From the NCBI GenBank assembly GCA_009929855.1, contig RZZN01000039.1, positions 1 to 34,480 of the forward strand: a stretch of 34,480 nt of DNA. The letters run 5' to 3'. Under the pieces are notes generated by a model. That model saw only the letters and a program-made list of their open reading frames with translations. It had not been told where the DNA came from and ran no database searches. Made by a program: the position numbers and the translations under genes. The stretch is from Gammaproteobacteria bacterium (lineage in GTDB: Bacteria > Pseudomonadota > Gammaproteobacteria > Chromatiales > Chromatiaceae). Numbering within the stretch: position 1 is the first letter of the stretch; each line of letters opens with the position of its first letter. Below, piece after piece: positions 17,674 to 25,007 of the stretch.

Positions 17674-18855
17674 TCAGAGCCGATCGCTCAGGTCACGGCC
17701 CTGGAAGCCGCTCCAGTCGCCGTCGAGGTCCTTGCTCAGGCCCATGACCTTGTAGCGCTCGCCCATCGCCGAGGGGAGCAGGAGCTGTTTTGCCCCGAAT
17801 GACAGCTCGGGCTGCCCTGGCGCCTCGGCGATGAGTCGATCGATGCCGCAAGCGATCAGGAAGTTGGCCTGGGTCGTGAAACCGTCCAGCATGAATCCGG
17901 CGGTGTGCGCGGATTCGACGACGGCGGTGAAATCCACGTGCGCGGTGATGTCTTGCAGTCCAGGGGCAAGATAGGGGTTGGCGTGGGCCTGATGACGTCG
18001 ATAGCAGACCAGTGTGCCCATGTCGCGATCCGCTTGATAATATTCTCGACGTGGATAGCCATAATCGATCAGGAGCAGTGCCCCACGGGTCAAGGCCGCG
18101 CCGAGCGCCCGCAGCCAAGGAGCCAGTCGCAGATTGATCTCGGAGCGATACCCGGGCGCGCATGCCAGCCCCGTGGCCCGCAGGTCGGCCACTGCCTCGG
18201 CCAAGCCCGGCGAGCGGGCCGGGGCATGCACTTCGATGAGCGTGTCCTGGCGGTTGCTCACGAAGAGCTCCTCGGGCAGGCCATTGGCGGCGATCCTGAA
18301 GCGGTGGACCGGCATCGCGTCCATGACCTCATTGGCGATGATCAGACCCTGGGCCGCCGTCGGCAGCTCGCTCAGCCACTCACAGCGGTTGGCCAGGTGC
18401 GGGATCCGCGCCTCGATCAAGCGCTGCTGGCGCTCTTGCAGGTCAGGGCTCGGCTCGAGGATCCGATAACGCTTCGGCAGGGCCGCGCGCGACTCCAGTG
18501 TCTCGAGCAGCTGTACGGCCAAGGTGCCCGAGCCGGCGCCGAGCTCGATCAGGTCGCCGCCGCCGAGCCGCTCCAGGACCTCGATGCAATGGTTGGCAAG
18601 ACAGCGTCCGAACAGGGGCGAGATCTCGGGCGCCGTGACGAAATCACCGTCTGGTCCGAGCTTCGCGGCGCCGGCCACGTAATATCCAAGGCCGGGGGCG
18701 TAGAGCGCCAGATCCATGAAGCGGTCGAAGGGCAGCAGACCAGCGGCGGCCGCGATTTCCTCGCGGATCAGCTGCTCGAGCCGGCGACTGATCTCTTGGG
18801 CGCTGGCGCTGGCGGCGCGGCTGTTGTCGGTGGGGCTCGGTCTGGTGTGATCCAT
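17674..18855 (-). CDS. Class I SAM-dependent methyltransferase, MidA/NDUFAF7 family
   Basis: This 393-residue protein belongs to the COG1565 family. It shows the family N-terminus FDRFMDLALYAPGLGYY, the PEISPLFGRCLANH segment and SAM-binding motif I DLIELGAGSGTLA. ANEVMDAMPVHRF and DYGYPRREYY-type motifs follow, with a late HVDFT. Mitochondrial MidA/NDUFAF7 methylates an arginine of a complex I subunit; the bacterial substrate is not established, though a role with respiratory complex I is possible. ATG at 18855 is preferred, as GGAAG lies a few nucleotides upstream; an in-frame start at 18921 would add 22 poorly conserved residues. It is divergent from the DUF2452 gene, with about 107 nt between them. 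Confidence 0.9.
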   Translation of the reverse strand: MDHTRPSPTDNSRAASASAQEISRRLEQLIREEIAAAAGLLPFDRFMDLALYAPGLGYYVAGAAKLGPDGDFVTAPEISPLFGRCLANHCIEVLERLGGGDLIELGAGSGTLAVQLLETLESRAALPKRYRILEPSPDLQERQQRLIEARIPHLANRCEWLSELPTAAQGLIIANEVMDAMPVHRFRIAANGLPEELFVSNRQDTLIEVHAPARSPGLAEAVADLRATGLACAPGYRSEINLRLAPWLRALGAALTRGALLLIDYGYPRREYYQADRDMGTLVCYRRHQAHANPYLAPGLQDITAHVDFTAVVESAHTAGFMLDGFTTQANFLIACGIDRLIAEAPGQPELSFGAKQLLLPSAMGERYKVMGLSKDLDGDWSGFQGRDLSDRL

Positions 18856-18962
18856 CGCGGCTTCCGCGGCTGGGTTGCTTGAATCGGCCACTATATCCCC
18901 AATGGACCCGCTTGCGGGCATGCCCCTCGGGGCTTCTCGTGCAGAGACAATGAGGCAAACCG

Positions 18963-19445
18963 ATGGACAATGATCGAAAAGGCATGCGACATCGTGGGGC
19001 GTCCTCCAGCGCGCCCTATCCGGTGAGTCGGCTTGCGCCGGCCTTCGACAATGGCGATCTGGTGGCGGAGGTGGCCAAGGCCGAGGCGATGCTCAACGCG
19101 CGCACCGGGGCGAAGCTGCGAGTCATCGCCGATCAGATCAAGCAGCTGCAGGAGGCGGCGCGCAAGATCCTCGCCGAGGCTCGGGAGGAGCAGGCACTGA
19201 CGCAGGCGCGCTGTGCCTTCAAGCGCATCCCAGGCAAGACCTATCATCTCTATCGCAAGTCCGATGGTCCATTCTTCTCGATGCTGGGCCCGGATGAGTG
19301 GGGTGGGGCGCCGCCGGGCAGCTTTCTTGGCTCCTACCGACTCGAGGCCGATTATTCCTGGACCCCGGCCGAGCGGGCCGGGCACTCGGACGAGACCGGT
19401 GCGCTGGTCAGCCAGCTTCTGCGCATCGGCGGTCTGTCGCGCTGA
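18963..19445 (+). CDS. DUF2452 family protein
   Basis: This 160-residue cytoplasmic protein matches my memory of the DUF2452 family. It has an N-terminal YPVSRLAPAFDNGDLVAEV, a helical middle (KLRVIADQIKQLQEAARKIL) and a C-terminal CAFKRIPGKTYHLYRK followed by FFSMLGPDEWG. The family has no known biochemical role. GAGG lies 7 nt before the ATG. No membrane segment or signal peptide is present. Its neighbours (methyltransferase, FolB, PlsY) are unrelated housekeeping functions, so context does not help assign a role. Confidence 0.8.
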   Translation: MDNDRKGMRHRGASSSAPYPVSRLAPAFDNGDLVAEVAKAEAMLNARTGAKLRVIADQIKQLQEAARKILAEAREEQALTQARCAFKRIPGKTYHLYRKSDGPFFSMLGPDEWGGAPPGSFLGSYRLEADYSWTPAERAGHSDETGALVSQLLRIGGLSR

Positions 19446-19527
19446 GGGTCGCGCCAGCGCGCTGATCCGCGGCCAGGGGCAATCCCAGGCTCACGCGCGA
19501 TGTGCCGAACGGCGGCGCGTGAGTGGG

Positions 19528-19884
19528 TCAGTCGGCGCGAGCGCGCTCGATCAGGACACCGACCGCCACGTCCGCGCCGAGCGCGCCTGGCTTGCTCAAT
19601 CTGAGCTTGACCCAGGACAGGCCGAATTCATCCAGGAGGAGCGCCGCGCAGCGCTCGGCCAGGGTCTCCACCAGCTCGCAGTGACTCGCGCTGACGAATT
19701 CAGTCAGACGTCGGGTCACCGCCTCGTAGTCCAGCGCATCGCTGATCCGATCGCTGGCGGCGGCCCGTGCGATGTCGCTGCCGAGCTCCAAGTCGAGCAG
19801 AATCGGACGGCGCAGCCGTTTCTCCCAATCGTGGATGCCGATGGTGGTCTCGATGGCGAGACCCTGGATGAAGACGATGTCCAT
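19528..19884 (-). CDS. folB: Dihydroneopterin aldolase
   Basis: This 118-residue enzyme converts 7,8-dihydroneopterin to 6-hydroxymethyl-dihydropterin and glycolaldehyde in folate synthesis. It resembles E. coli FolB closely from the first residues (MDIVFIQGLAIETTIGIHDWEK) to the end (LRLSKPGALGADVAVGVLIER). Both the conserved Glu of the pterin site (in the HDWEK and LVETLAER regions) and the catalytic Lys in LSKPGA are present. Length is normal. It is divergent from plsY, the same neighbourhood found in E. coli and many gammaproteobacteria. Confidence 0.96.
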   Translation of the reverse strand: MDIVFIQGLAIETTIGIHDWEKRLRRPILLDLELGSDIARAAASDRISDALDYEAVTRRLTEFVSASHCELVETLAERCAALLLDEFGLSWVKLRLSKPGALGADVAVGVLIERARAD

Positions 19885-19998
19885 GTGAGGTCTATGATGT
19901 GCCTAAGTGGTTGATGACAATGACGCGCCCAGCCACTGATGGGCATGGTGCGCGGTGTGGCTTGACGCCCGCGGACTTCCCATGTCCAATGCGTGCCC

Positions 19999-20586
19999 AT
20001 GATCACTGCATCCTTGCTCATCGTCGCCGCCTACCTGCTGGGATCGGTCTCCAGCGCCATCATCGTGTGTCGCTTGATGGGTCTACCGGATCCGCGCGCA
20101 CAGGGATCCGGCAATCCCGGCGCCACCAATGTGCTGCGCATCGGGGGCAAGAAGGCCGCGGCCATCACGCTGGTCGGTGATTCGCTCAAAGGGCTGCTGC
20201 CGATGCTTGCCGGGCATCTGCTCGGGGTCGCGCCGGCCATCCTGGCCGGGATCGGTCTGGCGGCCTTCATGGGTCATCTGTATCCAGTCTTCTTCGGCTT
20301 TCGCGGTGGCAAGGGTGTCGCCACGGCGCTCGGCGTGCAGATCGGTCTCGCTTGGCCGATCGGGTTGACGGTCGCCGCGGTCTGGCTGATCGTGGCCAAG
20401 GTGCTGAAGATTTCGTCCGTCGCGGCACTCATCTCGATGGCCTTGGCGCCGCTGATCGTTTGGATCTTTTGGCCCGAGCCGTCATTGATCGGGATGCAGT
20501 TGATCATCACCGGGCTGCTCATCTGGCGCCATCGCAGCAACATCCGCAAGCTGCTGGACGGCACCGAGGGTCGGCTGAACGAGTGA
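19999..20586 (+). CDS. plsY: Acyl-phosphate glycerol-3-phosphate acyltransferase
   Basis: This 195-residue integral membrane enzyme has five or more membrane helices. It transfers acyl groups from acyl-phosphate to glycerol-3-phosphate, the first step of phospholipid synthesis. The three PlsY signature loops are visible: the SGNPGATNVLR loop with downstream GGKKAA, GHLYPVFFGFRGGKGVAT, and a C-terminal loop before WRHRSNIRKL. ATG at 19999 is preferred over the in-frame GTG at 19993 because the first membrane helix begins immediately after it. It is divergent from folB and convergent with cysG, whose stop lies about 20 nt away. Confidence 0.95.
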   Translation: MITASLLIVAAYLLGSVSSAIIVCRLMGLPDPRAQGSGNPGATNVLRIGGKKAAAITLVGDSLKGLLPMLAGHLLGVAPAILAGIGLAAFMGHLYPVFFGFRGGKGVATALGVQIGLAWPIGLTVAAVWLIVAKVLKISSVAALISMALAPLIVWIFWPEPSLIGMQLIITGLLIWRHRSNIRKLLDGTEGRLNE

Positions 20587-20607
20587 GCCCTCCGCGGCAT
20601 CGCGGTC

Positions 20608-22035
20608 TCACGCCTCGTCGATCTGCGCGGTGGCCCCGGTGAGCGGCATATCCGGCGGGTTGAACCAGCTCAGCTTCTCGCGCAGGCTCACGACCTCGCC
20701 GACGATGATGAGCGTCGGCGGCTCCGGCGGATCGGCGGCGACCTGCTCGACGATGGTGGCGAGTGTGCCGGAATAGACCCGTTGCAGGTGTGTGGTGCCC
20801 TGTTGGATCAGCGCCACCGGCATCTCTGGTGACACCCCGTGCGCGATCAACTGCTCGGCGATGATGGGTAGTCCAGCCAGACCCATGTAGAAGACGACGG
20901 TCTGGTGCGGTTGGGCAAGCGCCGGCCAGTTGAGGTTCATGGTGCCGTCCTTGAGATGGCCGGTCACGAAGGTGACCGATTGCGCATGATCACGATGTGT
21001 CAGTGGGATCCCGGTGTAGCTTGCGCATCCCGCGGCCGCGGTGATGCCGGGGACGACCTGGAAGGGCACTCCCTCGGCAGCCAGGGTGTCGATCTCCTCG
21101 CCGCCACGACCGAAGATGAAGGGATCTCCGCCCTTCAGACGCAGCACTCGGTGACCCTCCTTGGCGAGGTCGGCGAGGAGTCGATTGATCTCCTCCTGGC
21201 GCATGGCGTGATGGTTGCGTTGTTTGCCGACATAGATGCGACGCGCATCGCGGCGCGTCATCGCCAGGATCGGCTCGGCGACCAGCCGATCGTAGACGAC
21301 CACGTCCGCCTGCTGCATGAGTCGCAAGGCACGAAAGGTCAGCAGATCCGGGTCACCAGGGCCAGCACCCACGAGATAGACCTCGCCCATGTCGGTCTCG
21401 CTCGCGCCGGGGGCCAATTCGCGCTCGATCACGGCCTCGGCCTCGGCGAATTGACCCGCGAAGATGCGCTCGGCCACCGCCCCCTCCAACACCCGGTCCC
21501 AGAAACGGCGCCGGTCGCGCGGGTCGCTGAAGCGCGCCTTGACCCGCTCGCGATAGCGTGCGCACAGCTCGCCCAAGCGTCCGTAGCCGGCGGGGATGAG
21601 TGATTCGAGACGCGTGCGCAGGAGTCGCGCCAGCACCGGGGAGGCCTTGCCGGTGGAGATCGCCACGACCACGGGCGAGCGATCCACGATCGAGGGCAGT
21701 AGGAAGGTGCAGGCGTGCGGATCGTCGCTCACGTTGACCGGGATCTGGGCCGCGCGTGCCAGCTCGGCGATCGACCGATTCACCGCACGGTCGTCGGTCG
21801 CGGCAATCACGAAGCGATTGTCCGCGATGTCGGCGGCCGCGAAGGGGCGGGCGTCGTGGCGGATCTCGCCGGCCGCGAGTCGGCGCGCGAGCGGCGCGGT
21901 CAGCGTGGGAGAGACGACGCGCACCGCGGCCCCAGCGCGCAGCAGACTGCCGACCTTGCGCTCCGCGGTGGTGCCACCGCCGACCACCAGGCAGGGTTGC
22001 CCCTTGATATCGAGAAAGATCGGTAGGAATTCCAT
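20608..22035 (-). CDS. cysG: Siroheme synthase, multifunctional
   Basis: This 475-residue fusion enzyme makes siroheme from uroporphyrinogen III. The N-terminal part (about 1-210) is the precorrin-2 dehydrogenase/ferrochelatase, with the nucleotide-binding VVGGGTTAERK motif and the STGKASP segment. The C-terminal part (about 215-460) is the SAM-dependent uroporphyrinogen methyltransferase, with VGAGPGDPDLLT, YDRLV and KGGDPFIFGRGGEE. ATG at 22035 was chosen because it matches the CysG N-terminus (MEFLPIFLDI) and has GGGGA 5 nt upstream; an open frame reaching 22299 crosses the divergent rhd gene and is not real. Siroheme is the cofactor of both assimilatory and dissimilatory sulfite reductases, so its position opposite the sulfur-transfer genes is meaningful. 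Confidence 0.96.
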   Translation of the reverse strand: MEFLPIFLDIKGQPCLVVGGGTTAERKVGSLLRAGAAVRVVSPTLTAPLARRLAAGEIRHDARPFAAADIADNRFVIAATDDRAVNRSIAELARAAQIPVNVSDDPHACTFLLPSIVDRSPVVVAISTGKASPVLARLLRTRLESLIPAGYGRLGELCARYRERVKARFSDPRDRRRFWDRVLEGAVAERIFAGQFAEAEAVIERELAPGASETDMGEVYLVGAGPGDPDLLTFRALRLMQQADVVVYDRLVAEPILAMTRRDARRIYVGKQRNHHAMRQEEINRLLADLAKEGHRVLRLKGGDPFIFGRGGEEIDTLAAEGVPFQVVPGITAAAGCASYTGIPLTHRDHAQSVTFVTGHLKDGTMNLNWPALAQPHQTVVFYMGLAGLPIIAEQLIAHGVSPEMPVALIQQGTTHLQRVYSGTLATIVEQVAADPPEPPTLIIVGEVVSLREKLSWFNPPDMPLTGATAQIDEA

Positions 22036-22053
22036 CCTCGTCCCCGCGGTCTT

Positions 22054-22068
22054 GACCCCACCGGGGTC
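22054..22068. promoter_or_regulatory. Short perfect hairpin in the cysG leader
   Basis: GACCCC-ACC-GGGGTC is a perfect 6-bp stem with a 3-nt loop, about 18 nt upstream of the cysG start. It lies between the divergent cysG and rhd genes and could form in the cysG mRNA leader, or serve as a dyad for a regulator. No function is shown. Confidence 0.3.
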
Positions 22069-22069
22069 A

Positions 22070-22101
22070 TTGAGTTGGTCGTGAAAAGTCCTTAATATAC
22101 T
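22070..22101 (+). promoter_or_regulatory. Candidate promoter for rhd
   Basis: An unusually AT-rich patch (about 22092-22115) precedes rhd. TATACT at 22096-22101 matches five of six -10 bases. TTGGTC at 22075-22080 is 15 nt upstream, and TTGAGT at 22070-22075 is 20 nt upstream, so neither spacing is ideal. Confidence 0.35.
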
Positions 22102-22132
22102 TAAATACTTAGGTTTGTGGTAGAACGACGAC

Positions 22133-22444
22133 GTGATCAACGAGATCGATTCAGAATCATTGCAACAGCGTGTCGCCAGTGGCGAGGATCTGCTGCTCGT
22201 GGATATTCGAACCCCCGCCGAGATCGCCCAGGGCGCGATCCCCGAGGCCTTGCGGTTGCCCATGCACATGATCCCACTGCGCATGAGCGAGCTTCCCAAG
22301 GACCGCGACCTGGTGCTCTACTGCCGCAGCGGCGCGCGCTCCTATCAGGCCTGTGCCTACTTGATGCAGCAAGGCTATGATCGGGTGATCAATCTGCGCG
22401 GCGGGATCATCGCCTGGGCGCGGCACGGCTATCCGATCGTGTGA
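22133..22444 (+). CDS. rhd: Single-domain rhodanese-like sulfurtransferase
   Basis: This 103-residue cytoplasmic protein has one rhodanese domain: VDIRTPAEIAQGAIPEA near the N-terminus and active-site loop CRSGARS with Cys64. The loop length fits sulfurtransferases rather than phosphatases. The family moves sulfane sulfur as a persulfide. In Allochromatium vinosum the homologous Rhd, encoded with TusA and DsrE2, passes sulfur towards TusA. The GTG start at 22133 has no strong ribosome site. A gap of 153 nt separates it from tusA and contains a good promoter, so rhd may be transcribed at a different level from tusA. Confidence 0.93.
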   Translation: MINEIDSESLQQRVASGEDLLLVDIRTPAEIAQGAIPEALRLPMHMIPLRMSELPKDRDLVLYCRSGARSYQACAYLMQQGYDRVINLRGGIIAWARHGYPIV

Positions 22445-22513
22445 TGCGCGGCGGGTGTCCGTGCCGACACGACGGTGAGCGTGTGATGCATGACTCGCCG
22501 CGCGGATGGCGCC

Positions 22514-22542
22514 TTGCCTTTTGTGGCCATTTCGCCTATAAC
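22514..22542 (+). promoter_or_regulatory. Sigma70-type promoter for tusA
   Basis: TTGCCT (22514-22519) and TATAAC (22537-22542) are separated by exactly 17 bp, with four and five of six consensus bases. Transcription would start near 22549 and give a leader of about 49 nt. A weaker extended -10 (TGATATTCT, 22562-22570) lies just downstream. Confidence 0.65.
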
Positions 22543-22597
22543 TCCGCGCTCTTGTGTTTACTGATATTCTAAAACAGCGTTCGACGGGAGATACTGC

Positions 22598-22828
22598 ATG
22601 TCAACTTTCGATCAAGAGCTCGATGCGAGCGGCCTGAACTGCCCACTGCCGATCCTGCGCGCGAAGAAGACACTCAACGCGATGTCCTCCGGACAAGTGC
22701 TCCATGTCATCGCCACCGATCCAGGCTCGGTCAAGGATTTCGATGCCTTCGCCAAGCAGACTGGCAACGAGTTGATGGAGTCCAAGGAAGAAGGGGGCAA
22801 ATTCCACTTTCTGATCAAGAAGTCCTGA
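22598..22828 (+). CDS. tusA: Sulfur carrier protein TusA
   Basis: This 76-residue protein is a full-length TusA with the hallmark CPLP motif; Cys15 carries the persulfide sulfur. The fold-typical strand VLHVIATDPGS and the C-terminal FHFLIKK are present. In sulfur oxidisers TusA is a central cytoplasmic carrier that receives sulfur from rhodanese and hands it to the DsrEFH/DsrC system, ending at reverse-acting sulfite reductase. GGGAG in the leader (about 22587-22591) is a good ribosome site, and a consensus-like promoter lies upstream, suggesting strong expression. It lies between rhd and dsrE2, the established order in Chromatiaceae. Confidence 0.97.
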   Translation: MSTFDQELDASGLNCPLPILRAKKTLNAMSSGQVLHVIATDPGSVKDFDAFAKQTGNELMESKEEGGKFHFLIKKS

Positions 22829-22890
22829 TCAGTCGGCTCGCACTATAACCGACCGTTGTCGCGTGCCATATCAACCGCGAGGAGGATCCA

Positions 22891-23370
22891 GTGGAACAAA
22901 AGAAACTTGCCATCATCGCCACCAAGGGCTCGCTCGACTGGGCGTATCCCCCTTTCATCCTTGCTTCCACCGCGTCCGCGCTCGGATACGAGACCCAGAT
23001 CTTCTTCACCTTCTATGGTCTGCAACTGCTGAAAAGGGATCTGTCACTGGAGGTCACCCCGCTTGGCAATCCTGGCATGCCCATGCCGATGGGGATGGAC
23101 AAGTGGTTCCCCGTCCTGGGTATGGCCTTGCCCGGGATGCAGTCCGTGATGACGGCCATGATGAAAAAGAAGATGAAGGACAAGGGCGTGGCCAGCATCG
23201 AGGAGCTGCGCGAGCTCTGTCAGGAGGCCGAGGTGAAACTGATTGCCTGTCAAATGACCGTCGATCTGTTCGATCTGAATCCATCCGAATTCATCGATGG
23301 CGTGGAGTATGCTGGTGCCGCGGCCTTCTTCGAGTTTGCTGGGGAAAGCGACATCTGTCTCTATATCTGA
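22891..23370 (+). CDS. dsrE2: DsrE2, sulfurtransferase-associated DsrE-family protein
   Basis: This 159-residue protein belongs to the DsrE2 (DsrE/F/H-like) family. It begins KKLAIIATKGSLDWAYPPF and has a Met-rich hydrophobic centre (about 60-95, MPMPMG and repeated M). Conserved cysteines are Cys120 in KLIACQMTVDL and Cys156 in SDICLY, with an additional Cys110. In A. vinosum the homologue is membrane-associated and takes part in sulfur transfer with Rhd and TusA; its exact step is not settled. It uses a GTG start, compensated by a perfect AGGAGG (22880-22885) 5 nt upstream. TATAAC at 22844-22849 might add a weak extra promoter, but no matching -35 is seen. Confidence 0.95.
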   Translation: MEQKKLAIIATKGSLDWAYPPFILASTASALGYETQIFFTFYGLQLLKRDLSLEVTPLGNPGMPMPMGMDKWFPVLGMALPGMQSVMTAMMKKKMKDKGVASIEELRELCQEAEVKLIACQMTVDLFDLNPSEFIDGVEYAGAAAFFEFAGESDICLYI

Positions 23371-23432
23371 CCCACTCCATCCCACTTCCCGCAGCGCGCG
23401 CGGATCGCTCCGCGCCCACTGCGATGCACGAG

Positions 23433-23456
23433 ACACCGCCCCGCTTGGGGCGGTGT
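23433..23456. terminator. Bidirectional hairpin terminator between dsrE2 and the FadL-type gene
   Basis: ACACCGCCCC (23433-23442), loop GCTT, GGGGCGGTGT (23447-23456) form a perfect 10-bp stem with a tetraloop between two convergent genes. On the plus strand a short TTT follows after four bases. Position and stem strength favour a terminator for one or both genes. Confidence 0.75.
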
Positions 23457-23496
23457 GCCGTTTGGCGCTGTCATCCGCGCCGTGGGGTCATGAGCC

Positions 23497-24807
23497 CTAT
23501 TCGAAGACCTTGTTGATCTCGATGCCGATCAGATGCGCATGCATCTGATAGTCGCCGTCGACGGCGCTTGTTCCATTGATCGGACCGCCAGTATAGGGGG
23601 TCGCGCTCTTGATTCGACGATCATCGGCGACGACATACATATAGCCGAGCTCTAGACTGTAGCCATTGCCGAGCGATTGCGCCAAGCCTGCGCTGAGCAG
23701 TTGACGATCGCTGTCTGGCACCCGTGGACTGAAGTGGGCATCGTCCTGACCGGTCTGGTCGTAGGCATAGCCAAAGCGTAGCCGGGTCGCCGGGCGGATC
23801 TGATAAGTGGCGCCGATGCGGTAGGCATTGCTGTCGCTCCAGCGATTCTGATCGCGGAAGATGAGCTCGTCGGTGTTGTTGCCCCTGATCTCCAAGGTGT
23901 CAAAGGTGCTCCAGCCGGTCCGTGCCCAGTCGAGCTCGACGGCCAGCTGCTCCGTGACCTGGTAGCGTGCACCGAGCTGAAAACGCCATGGCAGCTCGAT
24001 GTCCACCTCGGCGTCCTGCGCGGGCGGCAGCCGCTTGATCGCGACCAGGGTTGGACTCAATGGCTGATAGGGACCATCGATGCTGATGTCGGCGCTCGAT
24101 CGATAGGCGGCGCCAAAGCTCCAGTCACCCAGGCGATAGAGGACGCCGAGGTTGAAGCCCAGACCCGTGCCATCGCCGCTCATGCGGTTGGCGGTCGAAT
24201 CGAGTTGGGCATGCTTGGCCCAATAGACGTCGAGCCCCGCGGCGACACTCAGATCATCGGAGACACGGTAGGCCAGGCTGGGCGCGATATCGAGGATCTC
24301 GAGCTTACTGGCGGTTGGGTGCCCCTTGGGGACGTTGGGATTGAGCGATGGGGGCAAGCCTGGCACGTGGGCGGTGCCGCTGACCGCGGGAAAGGTGCCG
24401 TCGGTCCAGCGGGTCTCCAGTCCAAATGGCGCGCTGATGCCGAGGCCGACGCGCCAATCGTCGTTCAAGCGCAGCGCCGCCTGGATCATCGGGCCCGCCA
24501 ACCACTCGGCGCCTTGACTATCGTGATTGCCCGAGTCGGTCCGAACACTGAAGCTCGGTCCGATCAAGATGGTCCCCAGCGCGAGACTGGAGGTCTGGTG
24601 AAAGCCCATTGCCGCGGGGTTGTAGCTGAAGGCGCCGCGTTCGTTGGGGTCGGCCACCAGTGCGTTCGCCAACCCGATGCCCGCGGTCGATGATTCGGGC
24701 AGCGAAAAGCCCGCGGCACCGACCGCACCGGCGGCCATGAGGGTCGGTGCAAGCGCGAGCGTCGACAGCACCCTGGACAAATGATTGCCATGACGTCTAC
24801 ATCTCAT
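23497..24807 (-). CDS. FadL/OmpP1/TodX family outer-membrane transporter
   Basis: This 436-residue outer-membrane protein has a signal peptide (about 1-32, ending near GAVGAAG). It is followed by the family N-terminus GFSLPESSTAGIGLANALVADP and FSYNPAAMGFHQ, which correspond to the hatch region with its NPA motif. The rest consists of alternating beta strands of a 14-strand barrel, closing with a terminal strand ending in VFE. FadL homologues take up long-chain fatty acids or other hydrophobic molecules by lateral diffusion. GGAG 7 nt before the ATG is a good ribosome site. It is divergent from a LysR regulator, which is a reasonable candidate regulator. No acyl-CoA synthetase or beta-oxidation gene is nearby, so the substrate is open. 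Confidence 0.92.
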   Translation of the reverse strand: MRCRRHGNHLSRVLSTLALAPTLMAAGAVGAAGFSLPESSTAGIGLANALVADPNERGAFSYNPAAMGFHQTSSLALGTILIGPSFSVRTDSGNHDSQGAEWLAGPMIQAALRLNDDWRVGLGISAPFGLETRWTDGTFPAVSGTAHVPGLPPSLNPNVPKGHPTASKLEILDIAPSLAYRVSDDLSVAAGLDVYWAKHAQLDSTANRMSGDGTGLGFNLGVLYRLGDWSFGAAYRSSADISIDGPYQPLSPTLVAIKRLPPAQDAEVDIELPWRFQLGARYQVTEQLAVELDWARTGWSTFDTLEIRGNNTDELIFRDQNRWSDSNAYRIGATYQIRPATRLRFGYAYDQTGQDDAHFSPRVPDSDRQLLSAGLAQSLGNGYSLELGYMYVVADDRRIKSATPYTGGPINGTSAVDGDYQMHAHLIGIEINKVFE

Positions 24808-24822
24808 CTTCGATCTCCATAA

Positions 24823-24831
24823 TCTATATCA
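24823..24831 (-). promoter_or_regulatory. Candidate extended -10 element upstream of the FadL-type gene
   Basis: The minus strand reads TGATATAGA, an extended -10 form. It would start transcription within about 15 nt of the ATG, which is short, so it may instead be part of a regulator site. The same TGATATA heptamer occurs in inverted orientation at 24965-24971. Confidence 0.25.
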
Positions 24832-24964
24832 TCATGTGTCCACCGCTCGATTCGCGGATAAACGCGTGATCCACCGTTCGACCTGCTGACGACCGCCGGT
24901 CCCCCAAGGATTCGCGTCCGCGCGGGAGCGAGGCGGGGCAAGAGTATCCGATCCTTCGGTGATG

Positions 24965-24973
24965 TGATATAAG
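24965..24973 (+). promoter_or_regulatory. Candidate extended -10 promoter for the LysR gene
   Basis: TGATATAAG fits TGn-TATAAT with five of six bases, 34 nt upstream of the preferred ATG at 25008. No -35 is evident at 17 nt. A start near 24980 would give a leader of about 28 nt. Confidence 0.4.
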
Positions 24974-25007
24974 CAATCCATTGGCGGTTGTCACCATCGT
25001 GTCTCGG

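Noticed and set aside
22036-22299. N-terminal extension of cysG
   Set aside because: It would cross the divergent rhd gene and its promoter region; CysG homologues start at the MEFLPIF-type residues encoded at 22035.
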